The notes: a model not told the origin generated them from the sequence alone. 64,000 bases of DNA from Streptomyces sp. DG2A-72 (GCF_030499575.1 NZ_JASTLC010000001.1:3682001-3746000); one strand, 5' to 3'; counted from the stretch's first letter, positions 7,488 to 18,150 are shown. Program-made: numbers and translations.

Positions 7488-8509
7488 CCGGTATGGCCAC
7501 CCGGCACGGCACCGCCGCGCCCCCCGCCAAGGAGGGGGGCGCGGCCCCGGGCCGCCCGCCCGCCGGCGGCGTGCCCACCGAGGCTGACCGGCGCCGCCGG
7601 GCCCGTATGTCCCGCCGCTGGCAGCGGGACATGCGCTGGAGCCCGTACGCGTTCGTCTCGCCGTTCTTCCTGCTGTTCCTCGCGTTCGGCCTGTTCCCGC
7701 TGATCTACACCGGCTGGGCCTCGCTGCACACGGTGGAGATGACCGCGCCCACCGACATGGAATGGGCGGGTCTGCGCAACTACACCCGGATCTTCGACGA
7801 CGACTTCTTCTGGAACGCGGCGAAGAACACCCTGACCATCGGCATCATCTCGACGGTCCCGCAGCTGCTGATGGCGATGGGCATCGCCCACATCCTCAAC
7901 TACAAGCTGCGTGCCTCGACCTTCTACCGGGTCATGATGCTCGCGCCGTACGCGACGTCGATCGCCGCCGCGTCCCTGGTGTTCGTGCTGCTCTTCGGCC
8001 GCGACTACGGCATGATCAACTGGGCGCTGGGTGCCGTCGGCATCGACAACATCGACTGGCAGAACGACAAGTGGGCCTCGCAGATCGCCGTCTCGTCCAT
8101 CGTCATCTGGCGCTGGACCGGCTACAACGCGCTGATCTACCTGGCCGCCATGCAGGCGATCCCGCAGGACCTGTACGAGTCGGCGGCCCTGGACGGGGCC
8201 AACCGCTGGCAGCAGTTCTTCCACGTCACCCTGCCGTCGCTGCGCCCGACGATCCTGTTCACCTGTGTCGTGTCCACCATCGGTGCCTCCCAACTCTTCG
8301 GTGAGCCACTGCTGTTCGACGCGAACAAGGGCACCTCCGGAGGCTCCCAGCACCAGTTCCAGACGCTCGGCCTGTATCTGTACGAGCAGGGCTGGGTCAA
8401 TCAGCACCTGGGCCGTGCCTCGGCGATCGCCTGGACGATGTTCCTGATCCTCATCGTGATCGGGATCGTCAACTACGTCATCTCGCGCCGGCTGCGCGCC
8501 AGTAGTTAG
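7484..8509 (+). CDS. cebF: CebF, sugar ABC transporter permease (MalF type)
   Basis: This is the first inner-membrane subunit of the cello-oligosaccharide importer. The 341-residue protein has a polar, Pro/Gly-rich N-terminus of about 50 residues, six predicted membrane segments and the permease EAA loop ESAALDGANRWQQFFHVTLP, which docks the ATPase. GTG at 7484 overlaps the cebE stop as GTGA, which suggests coupled translation; ATG at 7493 is an in-frame alternative. No ATPase gene is present in the cluster. In Streptomyces the shared ATPase MsiK, encoded elsewhere, powers this and other sugar importers (established knowledge). Confidence 0.92.
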   Translation: MTGMATRHGTAAPPAKEGGAAPGRPPAGGVPTEADRRRRARMSRRWQRDMRWSPYAFVSPFFLLFLAFGLFPLIYTGWASLHTVEMTAPTDMEWAGLRNYTRIFDDDFFWNAAKNTLTIGIISTVPQLLMAMGIAHILNYKLRASTFYRVMMLAPYATSIAAASLVFVLLFGRDYGMINWALGAVGIDNIDWQNDKWASQIAVSSIVIWRWTGYNALIYLAAMQAIPQDLYESAALDGANRWQQFFHVTLPSLRPTILFTCVVSTIGASQLFGEPLLFDANKGTSGGSQHQFQTLGLYLYEQGWVNQHLGRASAIAWTMFLILIVIGIVNYVISRRLRASS

Positions 8510-8520
8510 GAGATCCGGCC

Positions 8521-9423
8521 GTGACGACGACACTGACTCCGGTGGATACGACCGACCAGAAGCCGAAGCGCCTACGACGGCCCAAGTCGGCCCGCGCCGG
8601 CGGGCACATGCACGCCGGCCCCGTCGCGTACATCATCCTCGCCCTGTTCACCGTCGGCTCGCTGTTCCCACTGGTGTGGACGGCGATCGCCGCCTCGCGT
8701 GACACGCAGCGGCTGGCGCAGTCGCCGCCGCCGTTCTGGTTCGGCTCGAACCTCTTCGACAATCTTGAGATCGCCTGGAAGGACGCCAACCTCGGCGAGG
8801 CGTTCATCAACACGACGTTCGTGGCGGGTGTGTCGGCGCTGACCATCGTGTTCCTGTCGACGATCGCCGGATTCGCCTTCGCCAAGCTGCGCTTCAAGGG
8901 CCGCGGCGCGATGATGCTGATCGTGGTCGGCACCATGATGGTGCCGCCGCAGCTCAGCGTGATCCCGCTGTACATGATGGTCGCCGAGCTCGGCTGGACC
9001 GACCAGCTGAAGGCGGTCATCTTCCCCTCGCTGGTGAGCGCGTTCGGTGTGTTCTTCATGCGGCAGTACCTGATCCAGGCGCTGCCCGACGAGATCATCG
9101 AGGCGGCCCGGGTGGACGGCGCGAGCAGCTGGCGAGTGGTGTGGCACGTGGTGTTCCCGGCCGCGCGGCCCGCGATGGCCGTCCTGGGCATGCTGATGTT
9201 CGTCCAGACCTGGAACGACTTCCTGTGGCCGTTCCTCGTACTGACCCAGACCGGCAGCCCGACCGTCCAGGTCGCGGTCGCGGGCCTCGGCCGGGGGTTC
9301 ACCCCCGACCAGTCCCTGATCATGGCGGGCGCGCTGCTGGGCACCCTGCCGCTGCTGCTCGTCTTCGCCATCTTCGGCAAGCAGATCGTGGGCGGCATCA
9401 TGCAGGGTGCCGTCAAGGGCTGA
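8521..9423 (+). CDS. cebG: CebG, sugar ABC transporter permease (MalG type)
   Basis: This is the second membrane subunit of the cello-oligosaccharide importer, pairing with CebF. It has 300 residues, six membrane helices and the EAA loop EAARVDGASSWRVVWHVVFP. The GTG start at 8521 has AGGAG 8 bases upstream and lies 11 bases after cebF, so the genes are cotranscribed. The C-terminus IVGGIMQGAVKG is typical of MalG-type subunits. About 100 bases separate it from bglC, where a second CebR operator allows separate control. Confidence 0.92.
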   Translation: MTTTLTPVDTTDQKPKRLRRPKSARAGGHMHAGPVAYIILALFTVGSLFPLVWTAIAASRDTQRLAQSPPPFWFGSNLFDNLEIAWKDANLGEAFINTTFVAGVSALTIVFLSTIAGFAFAKLRFKGRGAMMLIVVGTMMVPPQLSVIPLYMMVAELGWTDQLKAVIFPSLVSAFGVFFMRQYLIQALPDEIIEAARVDGASSWRVVWHVVFPAARPAMAVLGMLMFVQTWNDFLWPFLVLTQTGSPTVQVAVAGLGRGFTPDQSLIMAGALLGTLPLLLVFAIFGKQIVGGIMQGAVKG

Positions 9424-9509
9424 ACCCTGCTCCTCGGGGGCCGAGCCACCGCCGCCTCGACCCCTTTCCTCCCCCTCCCCATCCACCCGACGGTCTTCAT
9501 GACCTCCTA

Positions 9510-9522
9510 TGGGAGCGCTTCC

Positions 9523-9523
<1 letters not shown>
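9510..9523. promoter_or_regulatory. CebR operator overlapping the bglC ribosome site and start
   Basis: TGGGAGCGCTTCCA differs by one base from the perfect operator at 6032. It contains the bglC ribosome-binding GGGAG, and its last base is the A of the bglC ATG. Bound CebR would sit on the translation start of bglC, so repression here must act on transcription passing through or on a promoter just upstream. Confidence 0.9.
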
Positions 9524-10959
<1,436 letters not shown>

Positions 10960-11016
10960 GCGGGGGGCGGGGCGCGGCATGCGGTGGGGGCATGCCGCGC
11001 CCCGGTGTTCACCGCG

Positions 11017-11310
11017 TCACGCTTCCTCGAACAGCTCCTCGCCGTTCGAGACGGTCAGGGAACGGTCGAGCCAGGTACCGAGGACCTCCAGGTCGGAGCA
11101 GGATGTGACCTGCTCCCGGACGGCGTCGGAGACCTCGATGCCACGCCGGTCGAGGATGCGGAGGATGTCCTCGGCGCGGGCCTTGATGATGGTTTCCTCG
11201 ATGTTCGAGAGGCTCTCGGAACTGGCGCTGGCCCCGGTCGACCCGGAATCGGCACCGGAATCGCACGAGTCACGAGACTCCCTGAGCCTCATCCAGCATG
11301 TGATGTACAC
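11017..11310 (-). pseudogene. C-terminal fragment of an Rpn/PDDEXK-type nuclease protein
   Basis: The reverse strand encodes about 97 residues whose second half, AEDILRILDRRGIEVSDAVR followed by QVTSCSDLEVLGTWLDRSLT, resembles the C-terminal tail of Rpn-family (recombination-promoting nuclease/putative transposase) proteins common in Streptomyces. The catalytic N-terminal two thirds are absent, and the upstream part (Ser/Asp-rich) does not continue the family. I read it as a truncated remnant, possibly still expressed. Its 5' end is crowded against the rightward DUF397 gene. Confidence 0.6.
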
Positions 11311-11328
11311 CCTGTGAAAGGACCAGTC

Positions 11329-11517
11329 ATGCCCGAACTTGCCTGGCAGAAGTCGTCGTTCAGCTCAGGCGGCGAGGGCAACTGCGTAGGACTGGCGGCG
11401 TCATCCCCGCACCGCATCCACTTCCGCGAGAGCGACCACCCCCACGAGATCGCCGCCACTACACCCCAAGCCCTCGCCGCCTTGCTCCATGCCGTGAAGG
11501 GCGGAGACCTCAGCTGA
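11329..11517 (+). CDS. DUF397 small protein (unpaired)
   Basis: The 62-residue product reads MPELAWQKSSFSSGGEGNCV and ends with an ALLHAVKGG-like helix, the compact DUF397 pattern (W-x-KSS-S-x-GEGNCVE). Such proteins normally follow and work with an XRE/DUF5753 regulator, as at 44138-45213 in this window. Here no regulator gene is adjacent. GAAAGGA sits before the ATG at 11329. It lies in a small patch of gene debris between bglC and the galactosidase operon, so it may be a left-over of a former pair. Confidence 0.75.
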   Translation: MPELAWQKSSFSSGGEGNCVGLAASSPHRIHFRESDHPHEIAATTPQALAALLHAVKGGDLS

Positions 11518-11541
11518 GCGGAGACCTCCGGCTCTCCTCGT

Positions 11542-13551
11542 TCACCCTCGGGGCTCCCTTGCGACCACGACGTGCCCCGCCCGGACAGTGACCGTGCCGC
11601 CCTCGACGGGCTTGCCCGCCAACAGGTCCGTCGCGTCGGCCGTGACCTCGACCTCAGCGTCCCGGTCGCCGTGGTTGATCAGGAAGAGGTAGTCGGCGTT
11701 CTCACCTCGTCGCAACACCGCCTCCACCCCCTCCGGCGTCACCCGCACCGGCCGTACGCCCGCCTCGGCGCGCATGCGGTCCAGGAGGGCGGCGAGGGTG
11801 TCGGGGTCGGGGCGGGTGGAGACGTACCAGGTCGTCCCCGTGCCATGGGAGTTGCGGGTCACCGCCGGGACACCGGCCAGGGGGCCGTCCGTGTACGAGG
11901 CGACCGCCTCGGCGCCTTCCAGGTGGACGCGCTCCGACCACAGGGTTGCGGTCGCGTCGCCGCCGAGGCCGACCTTCTCGCCCGGCAGCAGGGGGAACAG
12001 CTCGTCCGTGCGGACGCCCAGGGCCTCGCGGAACGCGCCGGGGTAACCGCCCAGCCGTACATGGCAGTTCTCGTCGACCATCCCGCTGTGGAAGCCGACG
12101 GCCAGCGTGCCGCCGCGTTCGGCGAAGGCGGTGAGGTTGGCGGTGCTCGCGTCGTCGACCAGGTAAAGGCTGGGGGCGAGGACCAGGCGGTACGACGACA
12201 GGTCCGCGTCCGGGCGTACGAAGTCCACGGCGACGCCCGACCGCCACAGCGGCTCGTACCAGGAGCGGACGAGGTCGAGATGGCGGACCATCTCGCTGGG
12301 CTGGGAGGGGAGTTCGAGGGCCCAGCGGGCGTCCCAGTCCCAGACGATGGCGACTTCCGCCGCGCCCGTGCTGCCGCGCACTTCGGCCAACGCCTTGAGA
12401 TCCGCGCCCAGTTGGACGACGTCCCGCCAGATCTGGCTGTCCGTGCCCGCGTGCGGCAGCATCGCCGAGTGCCACTGCTCGGCGCCCGCCTTGGCGGCCC
12501 GCCACTGGAAGTAGGCGATGCCGTCGGCGCCGCGGGCGACATGGGCGAGGGCGTTGCGGCGCAACTCGCCCGCGTTCTTTGCCCGGTTGACCGGCTGCCA
12601 GTTCACCGCGCCCGTCGAGTGCTCCATCAGCAGCCAGGGGCCGCCCGCGAGGGAGCGCATCAGGTCGCCGCTGAGGGCGATGTCGATCTCCGACTCGGGG
12701 TCGGTGGAGCGGAGGTAATGGTCGTTCGAGACCACGTCCAGTTCCGGGGCCCAGCGCCAGTAGTCCAGGGCGTCGAAGTTGTACATCACCATGAAGTTGG
12801 TGGTGGCCGGCAGAGACGGGGCTGCCTTGCGCAGGACGTCCCGTTCCGCCTCGTACAGCGACAGCAGCTCGTCGCTGCAGAAGCGGCGCCAGTCCAGCTG
12901 GTGGGTCGGGTTGGGGACGGCGCCCGTCGCGCGGGGCGGGATGATCTCGTCCCAGTCGTAGTACCACTGGCTCCAGAAGGTGGTGCCCCAGGCGTGGTTG
13001 AGGGCCGCGAGGTCGTCTGCGTACCTGGTCCGTAGCCAGCGGCGGAAGGCCGCCGCGCTCTCGTCGCAGTAGCACTCCGCGTTGTGGCAGCCGTACTCGT
13101 TGTGGACGTGCCACATCACCACGGCCGGGTGGTCGGCGTACCGCTCGCCCAGCGCGCCCGCGATCCGCAGGGCGGCCTCACGGTAGGCGGGGCTGCTCGG
13201 GCAGAACGTCTGGCGACTGCCGTACGACAGCCTGCGCCCGTCCTTGTCGACGGGCAGCGCCTCCGGATGCTTGCGGAAGAACCACGCCGGGGGTGCGGCC
13301 GTCGGGGTCGCCAGGTCGGCGGCGATGCCACCCGCGTGGAGCAGGTCGAGGATCTTGTCCATGCGGGAGAAGTCGTACACGCCCTCGGCGGGTTCGAGCA
13401 GCGCCCAGGAGAAGATGCCGACGCTGACCATGGTCACGCCGGCCTCGCCCATCAGGCGTACGTCCTCGGCCCAGACCTCCTCGGGCCACTGCTCGGGGTT
13501 GTAGTCGCCGCCGTACGCGATGCCCGGGACGTTCAGTACACGCTTGGTCAT
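11542..13551 (-). CDS. GH42 beta-galactosidase
   Basis: This cytoplasmic enzyme removes terminal beta-galactosyl residues from imported oligosaccharides. The 669-residue protein matches GH42: N-terminal GGDYNPEQWPEEVW, acid/base E152 in HVHNEYGCH, nucleophile E310 in LLMEHSTGAVNW, and a likely structural zinc site formed by C117, C155, C160 and C162 (GCHNAECYC). A trimerisation domain and a small C-terminal beta domain follow. Its ATG overlaps the stop of the GH36 gene as ATGA and has GGAG 7 bases upstream. It is the last gene of a five-gene minus-strand operon with a sugar ABC importer. Confidence 0.92.
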   Translation of the reverse strand: MTKRVLNVPGIAYGGDYNPEQWPEEVWAEDVRLMGEAGVTMVSVGIFSWALLEPAEGVYDFSRMDKILDLLHAGGIAADLATPTAAPPAWFFRKHPEALPVDKDGRRLSYGSRQTFCPSSPAYREAALRIAGALGERYADHPAVVMWHVHNEYGCHNAECYCDESAAAFRRWLRTRYADDLAALNHAWGTTFWSQWYYDWDEIIPPRATGAVPNPTHQLDWRRFCSDELLSLYEAERDVLRKAAPSLPATTNFMVMYNFDALDYWRWAPELDVVSNDHYLRSTDPESEIDIALSGDLMRSLAGGPWLLMEHSTGAVNWQPVNRAKNAGELRRNALAHVARGADGIAYFQWRAAKAGAEQWHSAMLPHAGTDSQIWRDVVQLGADLKALAEVRGSTGAAEVAIVWDWDARWALELPSQPSEMVRHLDLVRSWYEPLWRSGVAVDFVRPDADLSSYRLVLAPSLYLVDDASTANLTAFAERGGTLAVGFHSGMVDENCHVRLGGYPGAFREALGVRTDELFPLLPGEKVGLGGDATATLWSERVHLEGAEAVASYTDGPLAGVPAVTRNSHGTGTTWYVSTRPDPDTLAALLDRMRAEAGVRPVRVTPEGVEAVLRRGENADYLFLINHGDRDAEVEVTADATDLLAGKPVEGGTVTVRAGHVVVAREPRG

Positions 13552-14861
13552 CGGGCAACTCCGCTCAGAAGACGGCGTGTTGTGGCCACGCCCCACTCGT
13601 CGAGCGACAGCAGCCGGTCGCTGGACGCCATCAGGCCGCTTGTCGCCGCCACGTGCGCCGCCCAGCGTTCGCGGGTCTCGACCGCCGGGCGGGCCATCAG
13701 GCAGTCGGGGTCGTTGATCCAGAGGCGGCCGTGCTGCCACTGCCGTCCGACGCCCGTGAACTCGGCGGCGTCCTGGCCGGGCTGGCTGTAGTCGTCCGCC
13801 TTGGGGCGGCGGTACGGCGCGGTGTCCGCGCTGACGCGCATCGCGTCGAACAGGCCGATGGAGGGGAGGATCGGAGCGCCGCAGCCCAGCAGGTAGGCGT
13901 CGTCGCCGATCGCCTCGCGGATGAGGGTGATGCCTTCGCGGTACGCGGTGAGCGGGTCCGCGCCGGAGTGTCGTACGCCGTCCAGGGCGCCCGCGTAGAG
14001 AAAGTCGACCTTGAAGTAGTCGTAGCCCTCGGTGCGGAGCGTGCTGAACACCTCGACCAGGTAGGCCGCCGCCTCCGGGTGGGTGGTGTCCAGGGCGTAC
14101 AGGTCGTGGCCCCAGTTGACGCCGGCGTGCAGGGGCGCGCCGTCCGCGTCGCGCACCAGCCAGTCGGGCTGTGTGGCGGCCAGCTCGCTGCTCGGGTCCA
14201 CCAGGAACGGTGCCGTCCAGATGCCCGCCCGGCGGCCCCGCGCGCGGATCGCGTCGGCGATGCCCGCGCGGGAGCGGAAGCGGCCGGAGAGGATGAGCCA
14301 GTCGCCCAGCTTGCTCTGGTAGCCGTCGTCGATCTGGACGACGTCGATGGGCAGGTCGAGGGTGTCCATCGCACGGAGGTTCTCGTGGATGTCGTCCTCG
14401 GTGATGTCGGTGAAGTACTCGTACCAGGAGCACCAGACGGTCGGCGCCGGGTGCGGGGCCGGTACGCCGAGGCCGGCGGCCCAGTCCGCCAGCACCGACT
14501 GGATGTCCGTCCCGGTGACCAGCTTCACCGGTCCGTCGGCGCTGATCTCCGCCTGGTCGCCCTGGACGGTCAGCCGGATGGACGGGACCGTGTGCTGCGG
14601 GTCCGGCGTCGCCCACAGCCGGACCGGTGAGCCGTCGCCCGGGTCGAGCGCGAGCAGCCCCTCGCCCTGGAAGGTCCCGGCGGGGACGGTGACGCCGGGG
14701 CGGTAGCAGACCGTCGCCCAGTTGTCGTTGGTCGGGCGGTGGGGGGTCTCGCCGAGGGCGTAGGCGCCGCTGGGGCTCCAGGACTGCCAGCCCTCCTCGT
14801 GGACGCGGGCGGTGCGCGGGTCCACGGGGACGGTGGCCACCAGGGTGAAGGGGTTGTGCAC
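13548..14861 (-). CDS. GH36-type alpha-galactosidase
   Basis: This enzyme hydrolyses alpha-1,6-galactosides such as melibiose or raffinose. The 437-residue protein carries the GH36/clan D motifs: WCSWYEYFTDITEDDI, nucleophile D286 in YDYFKVDFLYAGAL, and acid/base D346 in MRVSADTAPY. It is shorter than classical GH36 enzymes of about 700 residues and lacks most of the N-terminal beta-supersandwich, which fits the short actinobacterial form. No signal peptide is seen, so it acts in the cytoplasm. GTG at 14861 follows the permease gene by 24 bases with a weak ribosome site (AAAGAGA). The 3' end overlaps the GH42 start by 4 bases. Confidence 0.88.
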   Translation of the reverse strand: MHNPFTLVATVPVDPRTARVHEEGWQSWSPSGAYALGETPHRPTNDNWATVCYRPGVTVPAGTFQGEGLLALDPGDGSPVRLWATPDPQHTVPSIRLTVQGDQAEISADGPVKLVTGTDIQSVLADWAAGLGVPAPHPAPTVWCSWYEYFTDITEDDIHENLRAMDTLDLPIDVVQIDDGYQSKLGDWLILSGRFRSRAGIADAIRARGRRAGIWTAPFLVDPSSELAATQPDWLVRDADGAPLHAGVNWGHDLYALDTTHPEAAAYLVEVFSTLRTEGYDYFKVDFLYAGALDGVRHSGADPLTAYREGITLIREAIGDDAYLLGCGAPILPSIGLFDAMRVSADTAPYRRPKADDYSQPGQDAAEFTGVGRQWQHGRLWINDPDCLMARPAVETRERWAAHVAATSGLMASSDRLLSLDEWGVATTRRLLSGVAR

Positions 14862-14885
14862 GGGGTTCTCTTTCGGGAAAGGGGG

Positions 14886-15770
14886 TCAGCCCTTGTTGGC
14901 GCCGAGCGTGAGGCCGCTGACGAACTGCCGCTGGAGCACGAAGTAGACGATCAGCGTCGGGATCGCGGTGAGCAGGGCGCCGGCGGCGACCAGGTTGGGG
15001 TCGGTGAAGTACGCCCCGGTGAGGTTGTTCAGCGCCGAGGTGATCGGCATGTTCTCGCCGGTCGAGATCAGCACGAGGGCCCAGAAGAAGTCGTTGTAGA
15101 TCCAGATGGACAACAGCGTCGCCAGGGCCGCCATCGCCGGACGGCACAGCGGCAGCACGATCTGCCAGTACTGCCGCCACACCGAGGCGCCGTCGACCAG
15201 CGCGGCCTCGGTCAGCTCGTGCGGCAGCGTGCGCATGTAGTTGCTGAGCACGAAGGCGCAGAAGCCCGACTGGAACGCGACATGGATCAGCACCAGGCCG
15301 AGCGCGGAGTCGTACAGCTTGCCGCTCATGGTGATGCCGGGCAGGTCGATCAGCAGGTACAGCCGGTACAGCGGGGTGATGATGACCTGCGGCGGGAGCA
15401 GGTTGCCCGCGGTGAAGACCAGCAGCAGCGCCAGGTTGAGGCGGAAGTCGAAGCGGCTGACGTAGAAGGCGACCATCGACGACAGGAACAGCGTCAACAG
15501 CACCGCCGGGACGGCGATGATCATCGTGTTGACGAAGTAGTGCCCCATGTCCGACTGCGTGAACGCGTTGGTGAAGTTGTCGAAGTTCAGCGTGTCCGGC
15601 CAGGACACGTATCCCTTCTCACTCGTCTCCGCGTACGGCCGCATGGCCGAGTACAGCGCCCACAGCAGCGGCGCGAGCCAGGCCAGGGAGGCACCCGCGA
15701 GGAAGAGGTGCAGCAGGATCCGGGCGGGGCGGATGGGCGTACGGGGCTTGGTCACGACGGTGGTGCTCAT
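14886..15770 (-). CDS. Sugar ABC transporter permease (MalG type), galactoside operon
   Basis: This is the second membrane subunit of a carbohydrate importer. The 294-residue protein has six membrane segments and the EAA loop EAALVDGASVWRQYWQIVLP. It ends with the MalG-type tail FVSGLTLGANKG. Its ATG overlaps the preceding permease stop as ATGA. Neighbouring GH36 and GH42 genes suggest alpha- and beta-galactosides (for example plant galacto-oligosaccharides) as cargo. No ATPase is encoded in the operon, so MsiK is the likely motor. Confidence 0.88.
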   Translation of the reverse strand: MSTTVVTKPRTPIRPARILLHLFLAGASLAWLAPLLWALYSAMRPYAETSEKGYVSWPDTLNFDNFTNAFTQSDMGHYFVNTMIIAVPAVLLTLFLSSMVAFYVSRFDFRLNLALLLVFTAGNLLPPQVIITPLYRLYLLIDLPGITMSGKLYDSALGLVLIHVAFQSGFCAFVLSNYMRTLPHELTEAALVDGASVWRQYWQIVLPLCRPAMAALATLLSIWIYNDFFWALVLISTGENMPITSALNNLTGAYFTDPNLVAAGALLTAIPTLIVYFVLQRQFVSGLTLGANKG

Positions 15771-16744
15771 GCGCGCCGCTCCTTCCGGAAGGTGGCCACC
15801 AGGTACGGAATGATCACGACGAGCGAGATCAGCAGCAGGACGACCGCGATCGCGGAGCCGTAACCGATACGGCTGGACTCGCCGATGATGTTGTTGGTGA
15901 CCAGGATCGAGAGCAGCTCGGTGCCCTCGGCGCCCTTGTTGAAGACGAAGACCAGGTCGAAGGCGCGCAGGGCCTCGATGATGGTGACGACGAGGACGAC
16001 GGTGTTCGTCGGGCGCAGGGTCGGGAAGATGACGTTCTTGAACGTCTGCCACTCGTTGGCGCCGTCCAGCGCGGACGCCTCCCGCAGGGACGGGTCCACG
16101 CCCTTCAGGCCGGCCAGGTACAGGATCATCATGTAGCCGGCGTGGCGCCAGGACGCGGCGACGAGGATGGCCCACAGGTTGAGGTCCGGGTCGCCGATCC
16201 AGTCGATGTACTTGCCCGGCTCGTTGGCCCCGATGAGGCTGTTGATCAGGCCGGTGTCGGGGTTGTAGATCAGCTGCCAGACGAAGCCGATGACGGCCAT
16301 CGACATGACGACGGGCAGGAAGAACGCCGTCTGGTAGACGCGGCTGAAGCGGATCTTCTTGTCCAGCTGCACGGCCAGGAACAGGCCCAGCGGTGTCGGG
16401 ATCGCGATCAGCACGACGAACCAGATGACGTTGTGCTGGACGGCCGGCCAGAACTGCGGATTCTGCTCGAACAGTTCCTTGAAGTTCTGCAGCCCGACCC
16501 AGTGGATCGAGTCGAAGCCGATGCCGTCCCAGGTGGTGAAGGCCAGCGCGATCGAGGCGAGGGCCGTCACCCAGACGAGAGCGACGTGCAGGATCGTCGG
16601 CAGACCCGCCATGAAACCGAGGGTGATCCGGTCCCGGCGGGTGAGCAGACGGCGGTGGCCGCGGGGGGCCTTGGGCGCGGGGGCAACGCCCGGAGGCGGC
16701 ACGGCGGCCGCCTCCGGGATCTCCTTGGTGGTTTCGGTTGTCAT
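15767..16744 (-). CDS. Sugar ABC transporter permease (MalF type), galactoside operon
   Basis: This is the first membrane subunit of the galactoside importer. It has 325 residues, with an Ala/Pro-rich cytoplasmic N-terminus of about 35 residues, then six membrane segments and the EAA loop REASALDGANEWQTFKNVIFP. It shares 4-bp ATGA overlaps with the genes on both sides (16741-16744 and 15767-15770), so translation of the transporter genes is probably coupled. Confidence 0.88.
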   Translation of the reverse strand: MTTETTKEIPEAAAVPPPGVAPAPKAPRGHRRLLTRRDRITLGFMAGLPTILHVALVWVTALASIALAFTTWDGIGFDSIHWVGLQNFKELFEQNPQFWPAVQHNVIWFVVLIAIPTPLGLFLAVQLDKKIRFSRVYQTAFFLPVVMSMAVIGFVWQLIYNPDTGLINSLIGANEPGKYIDWIGDPDLNLWAILVAASWRHAGYMMILYLAGLKGVDPSLREASALDGANEWQTFKNVIFPTLRPTNTVVLVVTIIEALRAFDLVFVFNKGAEGTELLSILVTNNIIGESSRIGYGSAIAVVLLLISLVVIIPYLVATFRKERRA

Positions 16745-18054
16745 GACTGGGCGAAGATCGTCTTCTTCTGGCGCTCGATGGAAGACAGCAGGCTGTCGAC
16801 GCCCTTGGGGTCACGGACGAACTTCTGCAGCGCGGGCTGCATCACGGTGGAGGTGAAGTCCGGGCGGCTGTCGCGGTCCATGAACTGCGTCAGGGACTTG
16901 GCGCCGGAGATCATGTCGTACGCCTTCTTCTGCAGGGGCGTGTACGACGAGGTGTCGGCCTTGGTGGAGGCGTGCACCGAGCTCGGGTCGGACTTGAGGT
17001 AGATGGTCTCGGCCTCCGGGGTGCCGAGGTACTCCAGCAGCTTGACGGCCTCGGCCTTGTTCTTCGGGCTCTTGCTCATCATGAAGCCGTCGGTCGGGGC
17101 CTCGACGGTGTCCTGCCCGTACGCCGGGTCGATCTCCGGGAAGGCGAAGAAGTCGAGGTCGTCGAGGGCGGCCTTGTCGGTGAACTGCTGGGCCACGAAG
17201 GTGCCCAGCATGTACATGCCGGCCTTCTTGGAGGCCAGGGTCTGGGCGGCGTCCTGCCAGGTGCGGCCGACGGCGCCTTCCTGGTGGTAGGGGAGGATCT
17301 CGGTCCACAGGTCGAAGACCTTGCGCACCTTGGCGTCGGTCCAGGACGCCTTGCCCGCCATCAGCTCGACGTGGAAGTCGTAGCCGTTCTGGCGGAAGTT
17401 GATCTGGTCGAAGGTGCCGAGCGCGGGCCAGGCGTCCTTGTCGCCGAAGGCCATCGGGACCAGCTTGTCCTTCTGCATCTGCTTGCACAGCGCGACGAAG
17501 TCGTCCCAGGTGGTGGGGACCTGGTAGCCGTACTGCTTGAAGACGCTCTTGCGGTAGAAGACCGCCCAGGGGTACGTGTACAGCGGCACGAAGTAGTACT
17601 TGCCGTCCTCACCCTTGCTGAGCTTCTTCATCGCCTCGGGGAAGTTGCCCCCGATGGTCTGCCACACGTCGTCGATCGGCGTGGCGAGGCCCTTGGCCGC
17701 GAAGAACTGCATCCGGTACCCGGCGAACCAGGTGAACACGTCGTCCGGCGTGCCCTGGAGGTAGGAGTTGATCTGCTCCTGGAAGGTGTTGGAGTCCTTG
17801 GTGTTCACGTCGACCGTGATGCCGGACTTCTTCTTGTAGGCCGCGTAGATGTCGGCGAACGCCTTCTTCGGCACCGGGTCCGACGCCTTCGAGCCCAACG
17901 TGACCGTCTTCGGGTCGGCGGCCGTACCGCTGCCGCCGCACGCGCTGAGCAGGGGTATGCCGGCACCGAGCACGGCCGCGCCGCCTATGCCGCGCAGCAG
18001 GGTGCGGCGGCTGGGCGCGGAGAGGGCGAGGCCCGAGGGGGAGAGATCGTGCAT
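16741..18054 (-). CDS. Sugar-binding lipoprotein of galactoside ABC importer (Tat signal)
   Basis: This is an extracellular solute-binding protein, family 1. The 437-residue protein begins MHDLSPSGLALSAPSRRTLL; the twin arginines (16-17) before a hydrophobic stretch and the lipobox LLSAC (C39) indicate Tat export and lipidation. The mature domain shows the usual sugar-binding pattern (VFYRKSVFKQYGYQVPTTWD). ATG 18054 is preferred over ATG 18084 because TGGAG lies 6 bases before it. As first gene of the operon it has its own upstream promoter region. The cargo is inferred from the GH36 and GH42 genes downstream. Confidence 0.88.
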   Translation of the reverse strand: MHDLSPSGLALSAPSRRTLLRGIGGAAVLGAGIPLLSACGGSGTAADPKTVTLGSKASDPVPKKAFADIYAAYKKKSGITVDVNTKDSNTFQEQINSYLQGTPDDVFTWFAGYRMQFFAAKGLATPIDDVWQTIGGNFPEAMKKLSKGEDGKYYFVPLYTYPWAVFYRKSVFKQYGYQVPTTWDDFVALCKQMQKDKLVPMAFGDKDAWPALGTFDQINFRQNGYDFHVELMAGKASWTDAKVRKVFDLWTEILPYHQEGAVGRTWQDAAQTLASKKAGMYMLGTFVAQQFTDKAALDDLDFFAFPEIDPAYGQDTVEAPTDGFMMSKSPKNKAEAVKLLEYLGTPEAETIYLKSDPSSVHASTKADTSSYTPLQKKAYDMISGAKSLTQFMDRDSRPDFTSTVMQPALQKFVRDPKGVDSLLSSIERQKKTIFAQS

Positions 18055-18150
18055 GAACGGCTCCAGGGGTGAGGGTTCTACCATGAGCGAGCCGCGTCGA
18101 GTCCCGTCGTAATCACTCAGAAACCAACTTGACCGAACATGGGTGGCGTA

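Noticed and set aside
11542..15180. A continuous 1212-codon minus-strand frame
   Set aside because: Only its last 669 codons (GH42) are real; the rest is the out-of-frame shadow of the GH36 and permease genes, Arg/Pro-rich without family features.
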